From Pachysolen tannophilus NRRL Y-2460 (Eukaryota; Ascomycota; Pichiomycetes; Alaninales; Pachysolenaceae): a stretch of 64,000 nt of DNA. This document shows, piece after piece, positions 57,992-64,000 of the stretch. The stretch is from NCBI GenBank assembly GCA_001661245.1, contig KV454016.1:540853-604852 (forward strand). The letters are read 5' to 3'. Both the position numbers and the translations under genes were made by a program. Position 1 is the first letter of the stretch, and every line of letters begins with the position of its first letter. The notes under the pieces were generated by a model that was not told where the DNA came from, searched no databases, and was given only the letters and a program-made list of their open reading frames with translations.

Positions 57992-59758
57992 TTAGTAGTG
58001 GTTTAATTTCCACAATCTAACTTTACCTGCTTGATTACCGACACAAAGCATCTCGCTATTTGGACTGAAGCTGACACTTGTTACTCTTCCCAAAGGTGTT
58101 CCACTTGTTGGCCAGTTGTTGAATACTTTGAAGCTTGGTAAATGTACTAATCTCAATGCGTCTTTCTTTGCTCTACTGGCGATACATAAGATTTGGCCAT
58201 CTGTTGAAAATTCTAAACTTGAAATTGTTGTAATTAAATTATCAATCACTGCTGTAGGTTTCCTTGTAGATGATTCATTATTTTTCCTTTTATCGGTTGG
58301 TTGGTTTAAGATAGACAAAGTATCATAAATATTTACAATACCTGTATTATTACCAATTGCAAGCCATTTGTTTTGTAAGCCGCCAACTTTAATTTTAGTA
58401 ATACCTATTCCTGATTCATCTTGCCATTTATTTAAAATTTTCCCAGTGGAAACCTCCCATTCCCAAACTTCTCCCAGGGAATTAACGGCATAAAGAATTG
58501 TATCATCTTTCTTATTACTCTGTTGAATACTGAAATCAATATCTACTAAAGTTCCTTCTATTTTAAAACCTTTTATCCATTGTCCAGTGGATCCTGATAA
58601 GATGTTTACCCAACCAGAATTACCAACTAATCCAATATACTTGCCATTATTACTCATTTTAAAATTTTCAAAAGATCTTTGAGTATTTTCATGACCATAT
58701 AATCTTGAAATTTTTTCTAATTCACCTTTCATAATATCCCATTTATACATATATCTTCTTCTACCACCTGCAAAAATTGTATCTTCTTGAAATTGAACTG
58801 TTTGTATAGGACAATTTCTTAAATGCAAAGAAGTAACCAAGTTATTATATTTACCATCTATGTGATATATTCTTAAAGTTCTATCATAACCACCAGTAAG
58901 TAATAATGGGTGTTGACTATGAAATGACATTGATTGTATTGCAGATTTTGAAGAATGTTTATACGTCACATCTTTTAACCTTGTTATATCAATTTTATTT
59001 GGAGGTAATAAGTTGTATTTACCATTTCCAATATTATATGCAGGTATTTGATTTGTTTCCAAGAATTTCAATAATGAATTTGAATTTTCAAGTATTGATT
59101 TAATTCTACTACTGCTACCACCATTCATATCGTCATTTTCCTCGACCTGACCATCATCATTTTCGTTTTCTTCCCCTGAGTTGCTATTCTCATCCTCATA
59201 TTCGTCAACCCATTTTGGTCTTGGATATAATTTTTCAAATTGAGATTTAAGTCTATTAATATATGTCTTTGCATTTATAGTAGAGTCCTGTTCACTATGT
59301 CTTAATTTTTTTATCCTGTCAGACAGATTTAATGCTATAAAGGTTTTTTCGTCGTCTTCATCTTTCCAAGCATCTGAATCTGAATCTGAATCCGAGTCTG
59401 AATCTGAATATGCTGAATCATATTTCTCATCTACATCCATTAAATCGTCTTCTTTTTCCTCATCATCATTTTCTTCACCTTCATCAACATAAAACAACTG
59501 GTCGTCATTTAATTTTTCCAAATTCTCCTCATCATTATCAAAATCACTCTCTTGCTCTTGGTCTTCATCACCTTCTTCATCACTTGAAAATTCATACAAA
59601 TTATCAACATTTCTTAAATTCAATTCAAAACCTTTTGAATCCCCAAAAACAAGTTTTTCCAACTCCAACTCTTCCTCATCCTTGGGCGGTATCTTGACCT
59701 CATCCCTACTTTTCTCCATCACACTCGCACTTGCACTCGCATTCACACTAGCACTCAT
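57992..59758 (-). CDS. UTP18: SSU processome component Utp18
   Basis: Nucleolar WD40 protein of the UtpB subcomplex in early 18S rRNA processing. 588 aa. The N-terminal third is acidic, with a run of Ser-Asp dipeptides encoded by a GAATCT-type hexamer repeat (plus strand 59371-59410). The conserved helical entry segment follows (LSDRIKKLRHSEQ, TYINRLKSQFEKLYPRPKWVD), then a WD40 propeller at about 265-588. Blades include MSFHSQHPLLLTGGYDRTLRIYHIDG, FAGGRRRYMYKWDI, GEVWEWEVSTGKILNKW, and the final VTSVSFSPNSEMLCVGNQAGKVRLWKL. The start is the second codon of a GTG-ATG pair. The promoter carries RRPE and PAC-like motifs. Confidence 0.93.
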   Translation of the reverse strand: MSASVNASASASVMEKSRDEVKIPPKDEEELELEKLVFGDSKGFELNLRNVDNLYEFSSDEEGDEDQEQESDFDNDEENLEKLNDDQLFYVDEGEENDDEEKEDDLMDVDEKYDSAYSDSDSDSDSDSDAWKDEDDEKTFIALNLSDRIKKLRHSEQDSTINAKTYINRLKSQFEKLYPRPKWVDEYEDENSNSGEENENDDGQVEENDDMNGGSSSRIKSILENSNSLLKFLETNQIPAYNIGNGKYNLLPPNKIDITRLKDVTYKHSSKSAIQSMSFHSQHPLLLTGGYDRTLRIYHIDGKYNNLVTSLHLRNCPIQTVQFQEDTIFAGGRRRYMYKWDIMKGELEKISRLYGHENTQRSFENFKMSNNGKYIGLVGNSGWVNILSGSTGQWIKGFKIEGTLVDIDFSIQQSNKKDDTILYAVNSLGEVWEWEVSTGKILNKWQDESGIGITKIKVGGLQNKWLAIGNNTGIVNIYDTLSILNQPTDKRKNNESSTRKPTAVIDNLITTISSLEFSTDGQILCIASRAKKDALRLVHLPSFKVFNNWPTSGTPLGRVTSVSFSPNSEMLCVGNQAGKVRLWKLNHY

Positions 59759-59849
59759 CACTACAAATGACCTTCAAATGACCTTCAAATACCTCTGTGA
59801 AATCTCAAGTTTATACTCTCTTGTTCCACTCTAATATTATTTTAAAAAG

Positions 59850-59860
59850 TGAAAAATTTT
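59850..59860 (-). promoter_or_regulatory. RRPE element, UTP18 promoter
   Basis: TGAAAAATTTT on the plus strand, 92-102 bp upstream of the UTP18 ATG, with a PAC-like GAGATGAG only 10 bp further upstream. The same pair is found before RPA12. COA3 lies on the other side but starts 150 bp away. Confidence 0.55.
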
Positions 59861-59870
59861 TTGAATTTAA

Positions 59871-59878
59871 GAGATGAG
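59871..59878 (-). promoter_or_regulatory. PAC-like element, UTP18 promoter
   Basis: GAGATGAG, one base from the PAC consensus and identical to the copy upstream of RPA12. Confidence 0.5.
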
Positions 59879-60009
59879 ATTTAAATGACACGTTAAAATT
59901 CAACTCATTTTTAAACCTGGTGAAGAAACTAAAAGAAACCCAAGTTGATAATATAATTAATAGTAATTAATCATTTGAATAAAATTTCTATATAATTCAA
60001 ATCATCAAG

Positions 60010-60412
60010 ATGAGAGCTACTTCTTTCAGGTCACTGTAAGTAAAAGAATTATGGAATAATAAAGTTGGAAGTTTAATTAATTTTTTTTTGTTTTAAATTT
60101 AGAGAAAGTTTACTAATTTTTATTATATATATATATATATATAGGGTCACTGATCAATATCATTCGAAATATAACTATACCATGACTCCAGCTATGTTGA
60201 GAGCCAGGAAACCATATTTCTGGAGAAATACGGTTTCTTTATTTGTGCTTGGTGGTATTTCGTTAAGTGTTTACGTTTATACATACTCGTTTTTGATGAA
60301 GGACGATTTTGAAGATATTCCTATTCCACCTATTAGTGATGAAGATTTAGCAAAGTTGAAGAAAGAATATGAAGCTAATAAATTAAAAGATGCTGCTTTG
60401 AAAGACAAATGA
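60010..60412 (+). CDS. COA3: Cytochrome oxidase assembly factor Coa3 (Cox25), two exons
   Basis: Inner mitochondrial membrane protein that works with Cox14 and Mss51 to couple Cox1 synthesis to assembly. Exon 1 is 60010-60035 and exon 2 is 60145-60412; 97 aa. The 109-nt intron has GTAAGT, a TACTAAT branch (60111-60117), and a TA microsatellite running into the ATAG acceptor. The splice falls within a codon (CT|G). Exon 2 carries NYTMTPAMLRARKPYFWRN, a single membrane helix (VSLFVLGGISLSVYVYTYSFL) and DIPIPPISDEDLAKLKKEYEA, all matching Coa3. The internal Met of TMTPAM could act as a start if unspliced, but splicing gives an N-terminus of more typical length. Confidence 0.9.
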
Positions 60413-60564
60413 AGAAAAGAAAAGAAAAGAAAAAAAAATTTTTTTTTTTAATTAAAACTTATTTATTTGAATTTTAAGTATAAACTTGTAAATAATATAT
60501 GTATATGTATATGTATACATATATATATATATAAATAATCTAAATTATGTGACGAAAATAATCA

Positions 60565-61635
60565 TTATTTCAATGGGAGACCATGTTTTTTCTTGTAGTG
60601 TAAGATTTGTTGAACAGTGTCAACAACACTTTTCTCCAAAGGAATGAATTGCACGCCTGTTAATTTAGCACTTTCACTGTTATCATAAGCTGGATAACTT
60701 TTAAGAGCATCCTCAGCAGCTTGTGGTGTACCTGTTGCAATTTTACCCTTTAATTCAGGGAAATCCTTATTAACAATGTTTAAAAAAGCTTGTTGTGAGA
60801 ATTTCCCTTGAACTGGGAATAATCTTTTATTTCCTAAATTTTTTTCAAAAGCCAATACATGAAACAATGCAACGTCTCTAACATCAACTGAAAGTAAACC
60901 ATCTTTAGTGAATTTTGTAGGATCATCAGCACCATCACCAGGATTAGTTTTCAATACATCATTGATGAGTTCACAAGATGTATTTAATTTCCCACTTTGT
61001 AAAGCATCTTCAAATACTTGAGGACCAAAAATATAAGGTGGAAGTAAAGTTGTCAATTCAAAAGAAGGTTTTTCCTTTTCAACAAAATCCCAAGCTGCTT
61101 TTTCAGCTAAAGTCTTTGAAGCTATATATGCAGCATGTTCATCAACTCTTGCTTGCTCCCAAGTAATTGGATTCCATGTCTTTTCAGTATGAATAAAACT
61201 TTGATCTGCAACCTTATCATAGTTAAGAACAGAAGCAAATGACGATGTAATAATAACATTAGTAACCTGTGGTGCATACTTCTTAATAGCTTTTAAAACG
61301 TTAAGAGTACCTTCAACTGCAGGTTTAAGGTAAGCATCTTCAGGAGAAGTTTCAAACCCAAAACTAAAAGGACTAGCTGTATGAAGAACATACTTGATAC
61401 CTTTATTTTGCTTTAAAACTTCATCAAAAGCTCCTTCCTCAGCAATATCTTTAACAATTTCAAATCTTAACGTAGCATTAGGATACTTGGTTTGAAATTG
61501 CTTCAAAATCTTATCACCTTTCTCCAGACTTCTAACAGTACCAATTACCGGATAATTTTTCGATAATAAAACATCAACAACGTGTAAAGCAACAAATCCA
61601 CTAGCACCTGTAACTAAAACTGTAGTAGCACTCAT
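60565..61635 (-). CDS. NADPH-dependent aldehyde/ketone reductase, Gre2 family
   Basis: Extended short-chain dehydrogenase like S. cerevisiae Gre2 (methylglyoxal and 3-methylbutanal reductase) and Candida Grp2. 356 aa with the start at MSATTVLVTGASGF. It has the Rossmann motif TGASGFVALHVV (residues about 9-20), VIGTVRS, LHTASPFSFGFETSPEDAYLKPAVEGTLNVLKAIKK, catalytic Ser in VIITSSFASVL, and catalytic Tyr-x3-Lys in AAYIASKTLAEKAAWDF. LLPPYIFGPQ and SVDVRDVALFHV are further family blocks. It is likely cytosolic. Such genes usually occur as paralogues, so the exact orthologue is not named. It converges on COA3. Confidence 0.9.
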   Translation of the reverse strand: MSATTVLVTGASGFVALHVVDVLLSKNYPVIGTVRSLEKGDKILKQFQTKYPNATLRFEIVKDIAEEGAFDEVLKQNKGIKYVLHTASPFSFGFETSPEDAYLKPAVEGTLNVLKAIKKYAPQVTNVIITSSFASVLNYDKVADQSFIHTEKTWNPITWEQARVDEHAAYIASKTLAEKAAWDFVEKEKPSFELTTLLPPYIFGPQVFEDALQSGKLNTSCELINDVLKTNPGDGADDPTKFTKDGLLSVDVRDVALFHVLAFEKNLGNKRLFPVQGKFSQQAFLNIVNKDFPELKGKIATGTPQAAEDALKSYPAYDNSESAKLTGVQFIPLEKSVVDTVQQILHYKKKHGLPLK

Positions 61636-62142
61636 TTTTTTTTTTGGTTTTCTTCCTTCAATTGAATGATCAATATTAATACTAATAATAATAATAAGAA
61701 TAATGAAATAATTATAATAAAATGAAAGAAGAAAAAAGAAAAGAATAGTAACTTGGTGGCTAGATGTCGTTTTTATATCTGCAGATGAGAGCAAGGAATA
61801 AACGTTTAAAATCCGTAAAAAATCCTCTTACCTTGCAGAATACAGCAAGATGACAAATAAAATTAAAAGCTTTAACAGGTTGATTTATTTTTTTTTACGA
61901 TCGTCTTCCATCACTTCTAACCTTAAGAGACACCTCAAAGCATTTAGCGGCTTTTGAATTGTCGAATAAACGATGAATATTTGAAATGATACATTTTACA
62001 CATACAAGTACTATTTACAACCTTATTGGGTGATAACTTATTAATTCTACTAATTTTTAATAATTTTCACTAGTTGTTAATGATGCAACAACAACAACAA
62101 AACAACTAAACAACAAAACAATTCTTTTTCACCATTTATTTT
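61636..62142. other. Intergenic region, Gre2-like gene to ADK2
   Basis: 507 bp with the reductase promoter and the ADK2 3' region. It contains ATA/AAT microsatellites near 61677-61720 and an ACAACA repeat near 62084-62104. No gene was seen; the reading frame continuing upstream of the reductase ATG is low complexity. Confidence 0.5.
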
Positions 62143-62893
62143 TCATGATTTACCAAATTTTGAAATAATTAAATTGTACAATTTTGGGAAGATGATATCT
62201 GATGTTTCTCCAGAGACTTTATGGAGGATATTTTGATTTTCATAAAATTTTTTTAAAGGAGTAATTTCATTGTGATATTTTTGTAATCTTTGCTTAAATA
62301 CTTGCAGATTATCATCAGGTCTTTTTGATAAATTTTCACCTGTTATATCGTCTTTACCTGGGATTTTTGGAGGGTTATATTGAGTATTGTAAACTCTTCC
62401 AGAAGGAATATGCTAGAAAATTATTGTTAGTAATTATGATTTAAAGTGGAAAAAGGAAAAAGGAAAAAAAACTTACAACCCAACGATTTTCAACTCTTTG
62501 TAGTATAACATCTTCAGGAATATCCAATTCTACAACTAAATTAATATTAACATTGTGTTTAGATAATCTATTATCCAATCCAATTGCCTGATTTAAAGTT
62601 CTAGGAAACCCATCTAATAACCAAGTTGCATTTGGAGAAAGCCAATTTTTATCAGATAATTCTTTATAAATTAAATCTAATATAATAGAATCTGGTAATA
62701 AATCTCCTTTTTCAATATACTTACTGGCTGTCTTACCAATTGAAGATTTAATTGAAATCTCTTTTCTTAATAAATCACCAGAAGAAATTGAGGTTAAAGT
62801 TGGAATCTTGGCCAATAATTTTGAAGTTTGTGTCCCTTTCCCAGAACCAGGAGCTCCTAAGAGTAATAACCTTAATGGCTTGGTTAATGACAT
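62143..62893 (-). CDS. ADK2: Mitochondrial adenylate kinase (GTP:AMP phosphotransferase) Adk2, two exons
   Basis: Nucleoside monophosphate kinase that balances AMP with GTP or ATP in the mitochondrial matrix. Exon 1 is 62477-62893 and exon 2 is 62143-62412; 228 aa. The 64-nt intron has GTAAGT, a TACTAAC branch and a CTAG acceptor, and joins ENRWV to HIPSGRVYN. Features: P-loop GAPGSGKG (13-20), TSISSGDLLRKE, DGFPRT (94-99), a LID with IPSGRVYNTQYNPPKIPG and no zinc cysteines, then GENLSKRPDDN and QRLQKYHNEITPLKKFY. The IPSGR LID resembles Adk2 rather than Adk1. A CTG codon (62305-62307) directly follows RPDDN. Unspliced, exon 1 ends in an 11-residue nonsense tail, losing the LID. Confidence 0.93.
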
Positions 62894-63156
62894 TTAATAA
62901 AAAAAAGAAAATCTAAAATAATATATGATTTATGATTTATGATTTGATCATTACAACTTGTTTTCTCAAATATTTTATTTTTAATTTATTTTTCGGCACT
63001 TGTTCTACACCAAGAGTTTTTAACTAAAACTTTTTTTTTAAAAAAAAAAAAAAATAAATAAAACACAAGAAATTTAATACAAATTAATTTCTAAAATCTA
63101 ATGTAATTGAATTAAATTGAATTATTCTCTCTTTTTTTTATTAATTAATTGGAAAA

Positions 63157-63667
63157 TTAAATAACGTCTTCAGCATCTACACCACTTAATAATCCATTTT
63201 CACCTTGCATATTTTCTGGAGGTTCTATACTTGGTAAAAATTCTAAAATTGAATAACCAATACCTATTATTATTATAACAATACCAACACAAATTCTTAA
63301 AATATTTTCATGAGAAATTAATACACCTAAAAAAATATAAAAAATACCACGTCCAATAAATGAATAAAAGAAAGAACAATAATTATAAAATTGAGGCAGA
63401 ACTTTAAATTCTAAGAACCCAATTGATATACCTCCAGCTATTATAAATAAACCTAATAAAAAAGATTGAACTCCACTAAGTAATTGAGATACTCCACTTA
63501 ATGTCTAATAATATAAAATAAAAAATGTTAATATATTAATTCAATTTTTTTCGTAAATTAAAACAATAATAAAATACTTAAATACTTACAGATAATATCC
63601 CAATAACTAAATTAACAATTTTGAAAACTGGTGAAAAATCTTGACCTCTAACTTCTTCTAAATCCAT
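63157..63667 (-). CDS. TVP15: Golgi membrane protein Tvp15-like (COPI-associated family), two exons
   Basis: Small tetraspanning protein of late Golgi vesicles. Exon 1 is 63590-63667 and exon 2 is 63157-63504; 141 aa. The 85-nt intron (63505-63589) has GTAAGT, a TATTAAC-like branch (plus strand 63527-63533) and a TTAG acceptor. The protein starts MDLEEVRGQDFSPVFKIVNL, then has four membrane helices. The hallmark FLEFKV...YNYCSFFYSFIGRGIFYIFLGVL corresponds to the EFK-x-YASF-x-FSFLGRG block of the COPI-associated (Tvp15) family. The C-terminus is short and acidic (SGVDAEDVI). Splicing is in phase 0. The TVP15 assignment is good; a related Golgi family member is the alternative. Confidence 0.82.
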
Positions 63668-64000
63668 TTTAAAGAAAATCTTATATTTAATCAATCAATT
63701 ATATATATATATAGAGAGATATATATAGATAGATAGATGGATATATATAGATATATAACCCTGATTACGTTCAATTCCTTAGCTGGTCGTGTGTTTCTAA
63801 ATTTCATTCAATATTTAATAAATTGTCCTTTTAATAAAAAAGAGTTAGTTTTTTTTAGTTACATTTTAAAACCTCTTTTTTTAATACAGTTGCAAAAAAA
63901 TAGCTTTATAATAAAGATATATATATAAACTCAAAAATAAAACTATGATAAAATTATTAGAAAAAAAAAAAAAAAAAAAAAAAATTTGACTAAAGATTAA
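63668..64000. other. Right-edge region upstream of TVP15
   Basis: 333 bp of promoter-like A/T-rich DNA. It includes TA/GATA microsatellites (63699-63758), a conspicuous pyrimidine stretch near 63848-63886 and an A run at 63960-63983. No gene is recognisable. Confidence 0.55.

Overview
The window is a 64 kb nuclear chromosome segment of a very AT-rich budding yeast (Saccharomycotina). It carries 32 protein-coding genes and one intron-containing tRNA gene. Nearly every gene is a one-to-one counterpart of a known yeast housekeeping gene. Introns have yeast signals: GTAWGT 5' sites, TACTAAC-like branch points (TACTAAC, TGCTAAC, AACTAAC) and YAG 3' ends. I see no transposon, virus, toxin locus or CRISPR array. 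Intergenic DNA is rich in long A or T runs and TA microsatellites.

Layout. 1-9.2 kb: MET7, YRB2, EFM4(-), ARG5,6(-), FIS1. 9.2-25 kb: a WSC-type wall sensor, a CUB1/UPF0662 protein, a YCF1-like ABC transporter, SHY1, DAM1, tRNA-Lys(CUU)(-) and a probable mitochondrial ribosomal protein. 25-34 kb: a GH125 mannosidase-like protein, NPA3(-), EMC3(-), PBA2(-), SEN34, LIA1, RPA12(-). 34-48 kb: CCT5, BIO2, ARP3, TOR. 48-64 kb: YAE1(-, frame broken), WHI2, ERS1(-), a cysteine synthase, PPS1(-), UTP18(-), COA3, a Gre2-like reductase(-), ADK2(-), TVP15(-).

Two things set the genome apart. First, it is intron-rich for a budding yeast: 8 of 32 genes are split, with 11 introns. FIS1 has four exons, and ARP3 needs a 4-nt microexon to keep frame. 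Several genes therefore begin in small 5' exons that a plain ORF search misses, and these are reconstructed here. Second, CTG codons are rare. Where they fall in alignable positions they often sit where relatives have alanine (Ran-binding domain of Yrb2, adenylate kinase, Arg5,6, Surf1). With the base composition this suggests the CUG-Ala yeasts (Pachysolen/Nakazawaea/Peterozyma), but that is an inference from remembered family consensus. CTG residues named as Leu in a conceptual translation should be treated as uncertain.

Functional links. Mitochondrial proteins are frequent but dispersed (ARG5,6, FIS1, SHY1, a uL10m candidate, COA3, ADK2). TOR and WHI2 both act in nutrient and stress signalling and lie near each other. 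ERS1 (cystine transporter) and the cysteine synthase are divergent and share a promoter with two TCACGTGA palindromes, which suggests joint sulfur regulation. UTP18 and RPA12 carry the RRPE plus PAC-like promoter pair of ribosome-biogenesis genes.
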